This document shows positions 17,599 through 26,310 of a stretch of 64,000 nt of DNA, piece by piece (position 1 is the first letter of the stretch; each line of letters opens with the position of its first letter). Under the pieces are notes generated by a model. That model saw only the letters and a program-made list of their open reading frames with translations. It did not search any database and had not been told where the DNA came from. The DNA comes from an uncultured Steroidobacter sp. GTDB taxonomy: Bacteria; Pseudomonadota; Gammaproteobacteria; Steroidobacterales; Steroidobacteraceae. The position numbers were made by a program, and so were the translations under genes. The stretch spans positions 93,686-157,685 of the forward strand of contig CALMII010000039.1 in NCBI GenBank assembly GCA_937864115.1, read 5' to 3'.

Positions 17599-17854
17599 CC
17601 TTTCCTGATGTCATCCGACTGTCGCCGCCCGCTGTCTTGTGCTGGTCACAGGCAGGGATTATTGTCCATTCGGATTGCTCGAAACGGCAGTAATTACAGC
17701 AGTATCAATTGCTGGTATTTCAACGGGTTGTCGAGACTAATTCACGGTATTTTTCTGGTTTGTGGCGAGCTGTGGCATCGCAACGGCGCGGTGTTGCATC
17801 GGTCTTCCCGTCTGGGATCTGACGCATTCCATTTCAGGCCATCATTTTTTGCTC
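17599..17854. other. Lower-GC intergenic stretch after tRNA-Lys
   Basis: This 256-bp gap is visibly richer in A and T than its surroundings (for example around 17660-17760). I see no credible gene in it. A weak sigma70-like pair, TTGTGC near 17637 and TATTGT near 17660 with about 17 bp spacing, could drive the ATPase gene. In-frame upstream starts for that gene (ATG 17762) would give a Cys- and His-rich tail unlike the family. Confidence 0.4.
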
Positions 17855-19177
17855 ATGACGCAAGCCTCGCCCACCGCCGACGTCTTCTCCGCGCACTTCG
17901 GACTGACGTCCGATCCGTTCGCTGACGGCGAGCATTTCTTTGCCAGCGACCAGCACGTCCGCGCACTCGAATTCATGGCGCAGGTGCTGTGGTCCCGGGC
18001 ACGGCTCGGTGTACTGACGGCGCCCCGCGGTTGCGGCAAGACCACGCTGATCGGCCGTTTCCTGCAAGGACTCGATGAGCGGTTCGTCGTCGCGGCCGTG
18101 ACGCGCGATCACTTGGCGCCGCGTGATTTTCTTCTGGAAGTCCTGCGCCAGTTCGGTTTCTCGCTGGAAGACAACGACAAGAGCGACCGGCGCCGTCTGC
18201 TCGAGCGCTTTCTGAATCATCAGGCGGCGATGAATCGGGTCTGCCTGCTGATCGTCGAGAATCCGCAGCTGATGCATCCGTCGGTGCTCGAAGAGCTGCG
18301 GCTGCTGGCTTCGCTCGAGGTCGAAGGACGTCGGGTGCTGAAGGTGCTGCTGCTCGGCGAGCCGCCGATCGAGCGAGTGATCGAGTCGCCGGGCATGGCG
18401 GGCCTGCTGGCCGGCGGCGTGGTGCGGTTCGTGCTCGAGCCTTTCAGCGAGGACCAGACCGCGGCTTACATCGCCCATCGTCTGCGGGCGGCGGGCAGCA
18501 GCAATCCCGATGCGCTGATGCCGCACACGCTCATGTCGCACCTGCATGCGTGCAGCGGCGGGGTGCCGGGACAGATCAATCAGCTCTGCGAGCGTGCGTT
18601 CGCCTGCGCAGCTGAGGATGGAGCACAGAGCGTGACGGCAGAGGCGCTGGATCGTGCGATCCGCGAACTGGGTTGGCAGGCCCGGATCAATCGCAACCCC
18701 GATCTGGTCCATGCGCGGCGGCGCGCCGAGCTGCCGGAGGTCTGCGGCAAGCTCGTCATTTCGATGCAGGGAATGCCCGACCGCGAAGTCATCCTGGACC
18801 ATGACCGGGTGCTGATCGGTCGCGGCGACGAAGCCGATGCCCGCATCGACTCCGTCTTCATCAGCCGCTATCACGCCCTGGTGGTGCGTCACGACGGTCA
18901 GGACCTGCTGCTCGATCTCGGCAGCACCAATGGCCTGCTGTACAACTCCCGTCGCGTCCTGCGGCGCGTCCTCAAGGATGGCGACCTGATCCAGGTCGGC
19001 CCGGCGAAAGTGAAGTACCTGAACCCGCTCGCCGTGCCGGCGGCGCAGCCGGATCCGGCGGAAACCATCTGCTTTGCACGGCCCGGATTCCCGCCGGCTG
19101 CGGACGAGGACGACGGCACCGGCACGGTCATCGCCTTCGGTCGACTGGACGAGACGACGACCTTCTCGGGACGCTGA
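17855..19177 (+). CDS. ExeA/GspA-like AAA ATPase fused to an FHA domain
   Basis: A 440-residue two-domain protein. Residues about 10-270 resemble ExeA-type ATPases (GLTSDPFADGEHFFASDQH; Walker A APRGCGKTTLIG at 56-67; GVPGQINQLCERAF as the C-terminal lid). Residues about 310-390 form an FHA domain (VLIGRGDEADARI, SVFISRYHALV, LGSTNGLLYNSRRV), which binds phosphothreonine. The Walker B strand reads LLIVENPQ: the usual aspartate is valine while the glutamate is kept. ExeA proteins help assemble secretins through peptidoglycan, but no secretin or gspB gene is near, so function here is open. Start ATG 17855 aligns with the family N-terminus. Confidence 0.82.
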   Translation: MTQASPTADVFSAHFGLTSDPFADGEHFFASDQHVRALEFMAQVLWSRARLGVLTAPRGCGKTTLIGRFLQGLDERFVVAAVTRDHLAPRDFLLEVLRQFGFSLEDNDKSDRRRLLERFLNHQAAMNRVCLLIVENPQLMHPSVLEELRLLASLEVEGRRVLKVLLLGEPPIERVIESPGMAGLLAGGVVRFVLEPFSEDQTAAYIAHRLRAAGSSNPDALMPHTLMSHLHACSGGVPGQINQLCERAFACAAEDGAQSVTAEALDRAIRELGWQARINRNPDLVHARRRAELPEVCGKLVISMQGMPDREVILDHDRVLIGRGDEADARIDSVFISRYHALVVRHDGQDLLLDLGSTNGLLYNSRRVLRRVLKDGDLIQVGPAKVKYLNPLAVPAAQPDPAETICFARPGFPPAADEDDGTGTVIAFGRLDETTTFSGR

Positions 19178-19371
19178 TTCGTTTCCCGATTCAGCCGCTT
19201 ACGCTTGCCGCCCGAGGGGGCTGCCAGTAGAGTGTCGGCCTCCCAACGCCCGCACATCTTCCGCAACGTATCGCCTGGTTCCCTGTGTAGATCGCGATGC
19301 ACGGGCCGGGCTGCTGCGCGGCAGTCGCAAGGGTGCATGGGGACCGGCGGGCAAAAAGAGACTGGCAAGCA

Positions 19372-21849
19372 GTGGATCGGTGGCGAGTTCATAAATTCGG
19401 CGGCTCGAGCGTCGCCGATGCGGTGTGCATGGAACGCGTGGCACGGATTCTCGAAGAGGATCCCAAGCCGCGCATCGGCGTCGTGCTCTCCGCCTGCAAG
19501 GGCATTACGGACGCACTGCTCAATCTCGTTGCCGCTGCCGAGCGCCAGGACGACGATACCGACCGTCGCATCGACGAGATCCGCAAGCGCCATCACGTCA
19601 TCGCCGAAACGCTGCTGACCGGCGAGCCGCGTACAGAATTCCTCACCACCTTCGAGCAGGACCTGCGCGACATCGCCGGCATCCTGCACACCGTCAGGCT
19701 GATCCGCGCTGCCTCGCAGATGGTGCGGGACCTCATCTCAGGCTACGGCGAAATCTGGTCGACGCGCCTGTTCAGCGCCTACCTGCGCGCCCGCGGCAAG
19801 CGCCCGGGCAAGGTGCAGTGGGTCGATGCCCGCGACGTCGTCTCGGTCGAGTGGGGCTCGCTCGGACCGTCAGTGCGCTGGGACGTGTCGCAGCAGAACA
19901 TCGCCAAGGTGGTGCCGCGCGATCCGGCGATCACGCTGATCATCACCGGCTTCATCGCGCGCGATCCGAAAGGCGTGCAGACCACGCTCGGCCGCAACGG
20001 CAGCGATTTTTCGGGCTCGATCTTCGGTGCGCTGCTCGATGCCGAAGAGATCGTGATCTGGACCGACGTCGATGGCGTGCTGAGCGCCGATCCGCGGCTG
20101 GTGCCCGACGCCAAGGTCATCGATTCGCTCTCGTACAACGAGGCGATGGAACTGGCGTACTTCGGCGCCAAGGTCATTCATCCGCAGACCATGGCGCCCG
20201 CGGTGACCAAGGGCATTCCGATCTGGATCCGCAACACCTTCGCGCCGGAAAAGAAGGGCTCGCTGATCTGCGAAAAGCCGACGTCCGACCTGGCCGTCAA
20301 GGGCATCACGTCCATCGATCGCTGCGCGCTGGTGAACCTGGAAGGCGCCGGCATGATCGGCGTGCCCGGCACGGCGCATCGCCTGTTCGGCGCGCTGCGC
20401 GATCACGGCATCTCGGTGATCCTGATCTCGCAGGGCAGCTCCGAGCATTCCATCTGTTTCGCGATTCCCGAGACCGAAGCCGGCCGCGCCGAAGCGGTCG
20501 TGCGCGAGGCCTTCGAGAGTGAACTGCGCCAGGGCCAGATCCAGAGCGTCGAAGTCACGACCGGCAGCAGCATCCTCGCCGTGGTCGGCGATGGCATGGC
20601 CGGATCGCATGGCGTGGCGGCCACGGTGTTCGGCGCACTCGGCAATGCGGCGGTGAGCGTGCGCGCCATCGCGCAGGGCGCATCCGAGCGCAACATCTCC
20701 GTGGTCATCGACGGCAAGCATTCCTCGCGAGCGCTGCGCTCGGTGCATTCCAGCTTCTATCTGTCGCCGCACACGATCTCGATCGGCCTCATCGGTCCCG
20801 GGCTCGTCGGCGGCGCGCTGCTCGATCAGATGGCCTCGCAGGTGGCGCGCCTGTCACGCGATCTCAAGGTCGATCTGCGCGTGCGCGGCATCATGTCGTC
20901 CAAACGCATGCACCTCGCCAATGTCGAAGTGCCGCTGAACCGTTGGCGCGATGCCGTCAGCGCGACCGGCGAATCGGCGGACCTCACGCGCTTCGCCGAA
21001 CACATCCACGCCGATCACCTGCCGCACGCCATCATCATCGACTGCTCTTCGAGCAACGAGATCGCGGCGCGCTATCCGGAATGGCTGGCGCAGGGCATCC
21101 ACATCGTCACGCCGAACAAGAAGGCCAACAGCGGCGATTTCGAGCTGTACCAGCGCCTGCAGGAAGCGAAGAAGCAGGGCGGCTCTCATTACCTCTACGA
21201 AGCAACTGTCGGCGCCGGCCTGCCGGTGATCCAGACGCTGCGCGACCTGCGCGACACGGGCGATGAGATCCAGCGGATCGAAGGCATTCTTTCGGGTACG
21301 TTGGCCTACCTCTTCAATGTGTGGGACGGCTCCGAGCCGTTCTCGTCGGTCGTGCGGACGGCGAAGTCGAAGGGCTACACCGAGCCGGATCCGCGCGACG
21401 ATCTGTCGGGCGTCGACTTCGCCCGCAAGCTGATCATTCTCGGTCGCGAGATGGGTCTGAAGCTGGAGCTGAGCGACGTGCAGCTCGAAGGCCTCGTCCC
21501 GAAGGCACTCACGTCCTGCGGCCCGGACGAATTCCTCGACCGGCTGCCGGAGTTCGATGCGCCGATGGCGCAGAAGCTGGAAGCCGCGCGCAGCCGCAAT
21601 CGCGTGCTGCGCTACGTCGGTTCGCTCGATGCAGCGAGCGGCAAAGCCTCGGTGGGCCTGGTCGAACTCGAACGGTCGCACACGTTCGCGAACATCAATC
21701 TCACCGACAACGTCGTGCGCTTCCTGACCCGGCGCTACAACGAAAATCCGCTGGTCGTGCAGGGTCCCGGCGCGGGACCGGAAGTCACCGCCGGCGGCAT
21801 CTTTGCGGACCTGCTGCGCGTGTGCGCATACCTCGGCGCGAAACTCTGA
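19372..21849 (+). CDS. thrA: Bifunctional aspartokinase / homoserine dehydrogenase
   Basis: This fused enzyme catalyses the first and third steps of threonine synthesis. About 825 residues: the kinase domain begins WRVHKFGGSSVADAV and contains TLGRNGSDFSGSIFGALL; two ACT-like regulatory segments follow (LEGAGMIGVPGTAHRLF; VVGDGMAGSHGVAATVF); the dehydrogenase begins ISIGLIGPGLVGGALLDQM and has NKKANSGDFELYQ and GILSGTLAYLFN. I chose GTG 19372, which leaves three residues before WRVHKFGG; ATG 19297 and GTG 19333 are in frame but add atypical sequence. No Thr/Ile-rich leader peptide was found upstream. It overlaps thrB by one base (TGATG). Confidence 0.93.
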   Translation: MDRWRVHKFGGSSVADAVCMERVARILEEDPKPRIGVVLSACKGITDALLNLVAAAERQDDDTDRRIDEIRKRHHVIAETLLTGEPRTEFLTTFEQDLRDIAGILHTVRLIRAASQMVRDLISGYGEIWSTRLFSAYLRARGKRPGKVQWVDARDVVSVEWGSLGPSVRWDVSQQNIAKVVPRDPAITLIITGFIARDPKGVQTTLGRNGSDFSGSIFGALLDAEEIVIWTDVDGVLSADPRLVPDAKVIDSLSYNEAMELAYFGAKVIHPQTMAPAVTKGIPIWIRNTFAPEKKGSLICEKPTSDLAVKGITSIDRCALVNLEGAGMIGVPGTAHRLFGALRDHGISVILISQGSSEHSICFAIPETEAGRAEAVVREAFESELRQGQIQSVEVTTGSSILAVVGDGMAGSHGVAATVFGALGNAAVSVRAIAQGASERNISVVIDGKHSSRALRSVHSSFYLSPHTISIGLIGPGLVGGALLDQMASQVARLSRDLKVDLRVRGIMSSKRMHLANVEVPLNRWRDAVSATGESADLTRFAEHIHADHLPHAIIIDCSSSNEIAARYPEWLAQGIHIVTPNKKANSGDFELYQRLQEAKKQGGSHYLYEATVGAGLPVIQTLRDLRDTGDEIQRIEGILSGTLAYLFNVWDGSEPFSSVVRTAKSKGYTEPDPRDDLSGVDFARKLIILGREMGLKLELSDVQLEGLVPKALTSCGPDEFLDRLPEFDAPMAQKLEAARSRNRVLRYVGSLDAASGKASVGLVELERSHTFANINLTDNVVRFLTRRYNENPLVVQGPGAGPEVTAGGIFADLLRVCAYLGAKL

Positions 21850-22778
21850 TGCGAACCACTGCGACTGCCTTTGCACCCGCCAGCGTCGGCAACGTGGCCG
21901 TCGGCTTCGACGTGCTCGGCCACAGCTTCCAGACCATCGGCGACAAGGTTACGGCGCGCCGCATCGCCGAGCCGGGCGTGCGCATCTCGTCCATCAGCGG
22001 AACGGTTGCCGATCTGCCGCGCGAGCCGGAAAAGAACACCGCCGGCATGGCCGTGCTGAGCATGGTGCGCGATCTGCAACTCGACTTCGGTATCGAACTC
22101 GAGATCGAGAAGGGCATTCCGATCGGTTCGGGTCTCGGCGGCTCGGCGGCCTCGGCCGTTGCCGGCGTGGTCGCCGCCAACGCGCTGCTGCCGACCTCGC
22201 TGAGCAAGCTCGACCTGCTCAAGTTCGCGATGAAGGGCGAGGCGGTCGCGAGCGGCGCCGTTCACGTCGACAACATCGCGCCGTCGCTGTTCGGCGGACT
22301 GGTGCTGACGGTCGGCATCGACAATCCCAACGTCAAACAGATTCCCGTGCCGCCGTCGGTGCGCTGCGTGCTGGTGCACCCGCACATGATGCTGTCCACG
22401 AAGGCGGCGCGCGAAATCCTCAATCGCTCGATCGATCTGTCCAACGTGATCTGGCAGTCGGCGAATCTCGCGGGCTTCCTCACCGGCTGCTTCACGGGCG
22501 ATCTGCGCCTGATCCGCGAATCGCTGGAAGACGTGATCATCGAGCCGCAACGCAAGGTGCTGATCCCCGGCTTCCAGGCCGTGAAAGACGCCGCCATCGC
22601 CAACGGCGCGCTCGGCTGCTCGATCTCCGGCGCCGGCCCCACCGTCTTTGCCTGGTGCGACGAACCCAATGCCACCGCGATTCGCGACGCGATGGTGGCT
22701 GCCTTCGCCGCCCACAAGCTCGATTCCGACGCCTGGATCTCGACGCTCGATCCCGCCGGCGCCCGCGTGATTGACTAA
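21849..22778 (+). CDS. thrB: Homoserine kinase
   Basis: ThrB is a GHMP-family kinase that phosphorylates homoserine. The 309-residue product has APASVGNVAVGFDVLGHSF at the N-terminus, the ATP-binding motif PIGSGLGGSAASAVAG and the C-terminal GHMP motif GCSISGAGPTVFAW. ATG 21849 overlaps the thrA stop, and the stop lies 18 bp before thrC, giving a compact thrABC operon. Confidence 0.97.
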   Translation: MRTTATAFAPASVGNVAVGFDVLGHSFQTIGDKVTARRIAEPGVRISSISGTVADLPREPEKNTAGMAVLSMVRDLQLDFGIELEIEKGIPIGSGLGGSAASAVAGVVAANALLPTSLSKLDLLKFAMKGEAVASGAVHVDNIAPSLFGGLVLTVGIDNPNVKQIPVPPSVRCVLVHPHMMLSTKAAREILNRSIDLSNVIWQSANLAGFLTGCFTGDLRLIRESLEDVIIEPQRKVLIPGFQAVKDAAIANGALGCSISGAGPTVFAWCDEPNATAIRDAMVAAFAAHKLDSDAWISTLDPAGARVID

Positions 22779-22796
22779 CGACGCTCCGTTCCAGAC

Positions 22797-24098
22797 ATGC
22801 ACTACATCAGTACCCGCAACCCGCAGCACCGGGTGTTGCTCGGCGAGGCGATCGCGCAGGGCATCGCGCCCGATGGCGGATTGTTCGTGCCGGAAGAGTT
22901 CCCGCACTTCGTGCCGCATCAGTTCGAAGGCAGAAGCAGCCTCGTCGAGGTCGCGCAGCATCTGATTGCGCCCTTTGCAGCGGGCGACGCGCTGCTGTCC
23001 GAGGAACTGGGCGACATCTGTCGCGCGGCTTTCGATTTTCCCGCGCCGCTGGTCGAGGTGCCGCAGGCACCGTCGCCGCTGTGGGTGCTGGAGCTGTTTC
23101 ACGGCCCGACGTCGGCCTTCAAGGATTTCGGTGCGCGTTTCCTGGCCGAGTGCCTGGAGCGCATCCGTCGCGGCGCGAAGCGCAAGCTGACGATCCTGGT
23201 GGCGACTTCGGGTGATACCGGCGGCGCCGTGGCAGCTGCCTTCCACAACCGGCCGTGGGTCGACGTGGTCGTGCTGTACCCGAAGGGTCTGGTTTCGCAG
23301 CGTCAGGCACAGCAGCTCGCCTGCTGGGGCGGCAATGTGCGCACCTTCGCGGTGCACGGCACGTTCGACGACTGCCAGCGCATGGTGAAGGAAGCCTTCC
23401 TCGATCGTTCTCTCGCGGAAACCCACCAGCTCTCTTCCGCCAACAGCATCAACGTCGGGCGCCTGCTGCCGCAGATGGTCTATTACGCCTGCGCCGGCCT
23501 GGAACTGTGGCGTCGCAACGGCCGCCGCGCGAACTTCATCATCCCGGCCGGCAATCTCGGCAACTCGCTCGCCTGCATCTGGGCGCGCCATGCTGGCCTG
23601 CCGATCGGCGAGATCGTGCTGTCGACCAATGCGAATCAGCCCGTGACCGACTTCCTACGCGACGGCGAATGGCAGCCGCGCGCTAGCGTTGCAACGCTCG
23701 CATCGGCCATGGACGTCGGCAACCCGAGCAACATGGAACGCCTGCGGACGCTGCACCCGGACTTCGAGGAACTGCAGGGCCAGATCGGCGCATCGAGCGT
23801 CGACGACATCGAGATCCGCGCCACCATCCGTCGCGATGCGCACGAACTGGAGCAGGTCTGGTGTCCGCACACGGCGACGGCCGCGAAGGTGTACCGGCGC
23901 CTGCTGGCCCGCGGCGCGAAGGGCGACTGGGTAGTTGTCTCGACTGCCCATCCAGCCAAGTTCAACGATATCGTCGAGCCCCAGATCGGCCGGCCGGTGG
24001 AGGTTCCGCCGAGCCTGGCGCGATTGCTGTCGCTGCCCCGACAGGAAAAGGAACTGGAGCCCACGCTCGATGCGTTAAGGGCGCAATTGCAGAACTGA
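22797..24098 (+). CDS. thrC: Threonine synthase
   Basis: ThrC is a PLP enzyme converting O-phosphohomoserine to threonine. The 433-residue protein starts MHYISTRNPQHRVLLGEAIAQG and has the PLP lysine in GPTSAFKDFGARFLAE, the phosphate-binding VATSGDTGGAVAAAF, and IPAGNLGNSLACIWA. Length and N-terminus match the gammaproteobacterial class rather than the shorter plant-like class. The NERD-domain gene begins 1 bp after the stop, so it may be read as a fourth operon gene. Confidence 0.97.
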   Translation: MHYISTRNPQHRVLLGEAIAQGIAPDGGLFVPEEFPHFVPHQFEGRSSLVEVAQHLIAPFAAGDALLSEELGDICRAAFDFPAPLVEVPQAPSPLWVLELFHGPTSAFKDFGARFLAECLERIRRGAKRKLTILVATSGDTGGAVAAAFHNRPWVDVVVLYPKGLVSQRQAQQLACWGGNVRTFAVHGTFDDCQRMVKEAFLDRSLAETHQLSSANSINVGRLLPQMVYYACAGLELWRRNGRRANFIIPAGNLGNSLACIWARHAGLPIGEIVLSTNANQPVTDFLRDGEWQPRASVATLASAMDVGNPSNMERLRTLHPDFEELQGQIGASSVDDIEIRATIRRDAHELEQVWCPHTATAAKVYRRLLARGAKGDWVVVSTAHPAKFNDIVEPQIGRPVEVPPSLARLLSLPRQEKELEPTLDALRAQLQN

Positions 24099-24099
24099 C

Positions 24100-24684
24100 A
24101 TGCCGCTGCCGACGCAAATTCCCTCCTGGGCCTGGCCGCTCGCCGGTGCGATCCTGCTGATCGCGCTGCTCGCCTGGATTTTCCTGAAGATCCGGGCTTA
24201 TCGCGCACGCCGCGCGATCGACGCCACCATCGCCAGCGTCGGCTACGAAATGCTCAAGAACGTGCTGCTGCCGAACGGCAACGGCGGCCAGATCCACCTG
24301 AACTACGTGCTGCTGACGCAGCGCGGCGTGCTGGTCGCGGATCTGCTCGACCTGCCGGGCGCCGTGTTCGGCGGCGAACAGATGCTCGAATGGACGGCCA
24401 TCGGCAAGAAGCGCCGCTACACGTTCGCGAATCCGCAGCACGCGCTGTACGACCGCATGGCCGCGGTCAAGCAGTTGATCGGCGACGTGCCGGTGGAAGG
24501 CCGCGTCATCTTCACGCTGCGCGGCAGCTTCCCCAAGGGCAGGCCGCGCAACGTGCTGCGCATCGACGATCTCGCCGACGACTTCCCGGTCGTCGACAAG
24601 GTGCGCGGCAACATCACCGCCGCCTTCGGCAACGTCTGGGACAACGTCAAGAAGCACGCCGAGCCGAATCCGCTCGCGGCTTGA
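24100..24684 (+). CDS. Membrane-anchored NERD-domain protein
   Basis: A 194-residue protein with one N-terminal transmembrane helix (AWPLAGAILLIALLAWIFLK, about residues 11-30) and a cytoplasmic NERD (nuclease-related) domain: LKNVLLPNGNGGQIHLNYVL, LTQRGVLVADLLDLPGAVFG. The usual catalytic-type pattern QIDxxLL reads QIHLNYVLL, with His in place of Asp, and the downstream E/D-x-K position is LVADLLD, so nuclease activity may be lost. It follows thrC directly; a role in threonine synthesis is not implied. Confidence 0.75.
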   Translation: MPLPTQIPSWAWPLAGAILLIALLAWIFLKIRAYRARRAIDATIASVGYEMLKNVLLPNGNGGQIHLNYVLLTQRGVLVADLLDLPGAVFGGEQMLEWTAIGKKRRYTFANPQHALYDRMAAVKQLIGDVPVEGRVIFTLRGSFPKGRPRNVLRIDDLADDFPVVDKVRGNITAAFGNVWDNVKKHAEPNPLAA

Positions 24685-24690
24685 AGACTA

Positions 24691-24759
24691 GCTTCCGACT
24701 GTAGGTCAGGCTTCAGCCTGACAATTCTCAGGCCGGCTGAAGCCGGCCCCACAGGAAGA
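24691..24759. repeat. Double-hairpin repeat TAGGTCAGGCT family, copy 1
   Basis: Two short hairpins sit side by side: GTCAGGCTTCAGCCTGAC, then GGCCGGCTGAAGCCGGCC, ending CCACAGGAAGA. The two loops (TTCA and TGAA) are complementary. The copy lies 7 bp after the NERD gene stop and is almost identical to the copy at 26216-26285, including flanking bases GCTTC-GACTG. Confidence 0.85.
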
Positions 24760-24789
24760 AGCGAACTAAGGATCTGAGGGTGAGGCCTC

Positions 24790-26145
24790 TTGATTGCAAA
24801 AGCCAAGACTCGCTGGCTCATCGCCTGCGTCGGCGTGATCGCCGCCGCATGTGTCGTCATTGCAGCGACAGCGACCCTGGCGAATCTGCCCGCTTTTGAC
24901 GAACCGCTCATTCCAGAGTTGCAGGCACTGAAGGTCGTCCGGCCGCCAGTGCCGGAGCAGAATGCCTATCCCATAGCGCTTGGATTCCTGGCGGCAAACG
25001 ATGTGGATCCGCGCGTCGTCGGCGAAGCGATGCTGAAAGCGCTGCACGAGCGCTACGAGGCCGGCCAGCGCATGACCATTCCTGCACAGGACATGCGCGC
25101 ACTGCTCGGCACTGCGAGCCAGCACGAAGAACTGCGATCGCAGTTCAAAAGTCTTGAATGCAACGCCCGTGTCTACCTGGACTGCGCGAACCGCCTGATC
25201 GCCGAGGTTGCCGAAGCGCGCCTCGATGGTCGCCTGGCCGTCCTGTTTGCGAGATTCGAAACCCTTTCCCGGCAACAGCGATTCGACGAGGGCCAGGAGC
25301 GTGATGCCTACACGCCCGTTGCGCCCTATGACCCGATTCTCGACGTTGCCCGGATTCGGTTGGCGCAGCGCTTCGGCATGGATTCCAGTGTGGATTTCAT
25401 TGCGCAGGCGGCCAATGATCTTCGTTTCTGGAGACTCATGCTGCGCGACGGCGACACCTTGGTCGCCAAGATGATCGCAATTGCAGGGCTGCAGAACACA
25501 CTGGATTTCCTGTCGGCGCTGCTGAGAGACCGTGCGCTGACAGCTGCCGAGGTTCAGTCGATCCGGGAACTCGTGAGCCCGCTGACGCGGGAGGAGGCGG
25601 ATATCGGTGAGGCGTTTCTTGCTGAAGCGCGGAGTTCCGTGCTGACGGACACCCCGCCGTTGGCGATGGGCGCTTCGCGGCTCGATCGCTGGTTGTTGCA
25701 GAGGAATGCCACGCTCAACGGGATCTATTCGGACATCCTCCTGCCCATGCGCTTTCGCGCCGCGCTCAGTCCAAGTGAGTTCTACCGCGAAGGTGGCTAC
25801 CAGCCGCTGAACCCTGCGCGCCGGGCATTCCCTCCGTCCTTGTTCAATTGGGGCGGGGCGCGGCTCTATCGCAACTCCGGGTGGGACCCTCAGCAGTTCA
25901 TTGCGCGAACCCACGACGAGAATGGACGAATCCTTCTGGTGCTGCTGCAGGCGGAACTGGAGCAAGCCTCCGGGGTGGCGGTCGACGCGGTGCTCGAGGC
26001 TTCTTCCTACCGCAACCCATACACCGGCAAGCCCATGGAGTACGACGTTCGGTCCCGCACCATCGGTTTTCAATGCCTGCATACGGCGTTTCACCCGCCG
26101 GCGTCTCCGGACAGATGCGTCGTCGCAATCGGCAAGCAGCCCTGA
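24790..26145 (+). CDS. Unrecognised secreted or membrane-anchored protein
   Basis: A 451-residue protein that I cannot assign to a family. The N-terminus has a hydrophobic helix (WLIACVGVIAAACVVIAATATLAN in two pieces around residues 9-32), so it is probably exported or anchored. The rest is helix-rich and soluble, with conserved-looking stretches QNAYPIALGFLAANDVDP, FETLSRQQRF and NPYTGKPMEYD and four scattered cysteines. The TTG start has GGTGAGG 6 bp upstream. The gene is bracketed by two nearly identical copies of the double-hairpin repeat in direct orientation, as a cassette would be. Confidence 0.75.
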   Translation: MIAKAKTRWLIACVGVIAAACVVIAATATLANLPAFDEPLIPELQALKVVRPPVPEQNAYPIALGFLAANDVDPRVVGEAMLKALHERYEAGQRMTIPAQDMRALLGTASQHEELRSQFKSLECNARVYLDCANRLIAEVAEARLDGRLAVLFARFETLSRQQRFDEGQERDAYTPVAPYDPILDVARIRLAQRFGMDSSVDFIAQAANDLRFWRLMLRDGDTLVAKMIAIAGLQNTLDFLSALLRDRALTAAEVQSIRELVSPLTREEADIGEAFLAEARSSVLTDTPPLAMGASRLDRWLLQRNATLNGIYSDILLPMRFRAALSPSEFYREGGYQPLNPARRAFPPSLFNWGGARLYRNSGWDPQQFIARTHDENGRILLVLLQAELEQASGVAVDAVLEASSYRNPYTGKPMEYDVRSRTIGFQCLHTAFHPPASPDRCVVAIGKQP

Positions 26146-26215
26146 AGCAGGGATGTTCCCGGCCAGGTGCGCAAGGCGGCGCTCGGCCGCCCGCGCTGTG
26201 GAGCCGGCTTCAGCT

Positions 26216-26285
26216 GGCTTCTGACTGTAGGTCAGGCTTCAGCCTGACAGTTCTCAGGCCGGCTGAAGCCGGCCCCACAGGAAGA
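26216..26285. repeat. Double-hairpin repeat TAGGTCAGGCT family, copy 2
   Basis: Nearly identical to copy 1 and in the same orientation, differing at about two positions over 67 bp. It lies between the convergent unrecognised gene (stop 26145) and the M20 peptidase gene (stop at 26311). Just upstream, near 26200, a partial motif AGCCGGCTTCAGCTGGCTTC looks like a decayed half copy. Confidence 0.85.
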
Positions 26286-26310
26286 TAAAAGGACCGGTCC
26301 GGCAGGAGAC

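Noticed and set aside
17523..17854. tRNA-Lys as an integration site for a mobile element
   Set aside because: No integrase gene and no repeat of the tRNA 3' end were seen; the following genes are ordinary chromosomal ones.
19178..19371. Possible threonine-operon leader peptide and attenuator
   Set aside because: No short frame rich in Thr or Ile codons and no terminator/antiterminator pair with a T-tract was found before thrA.
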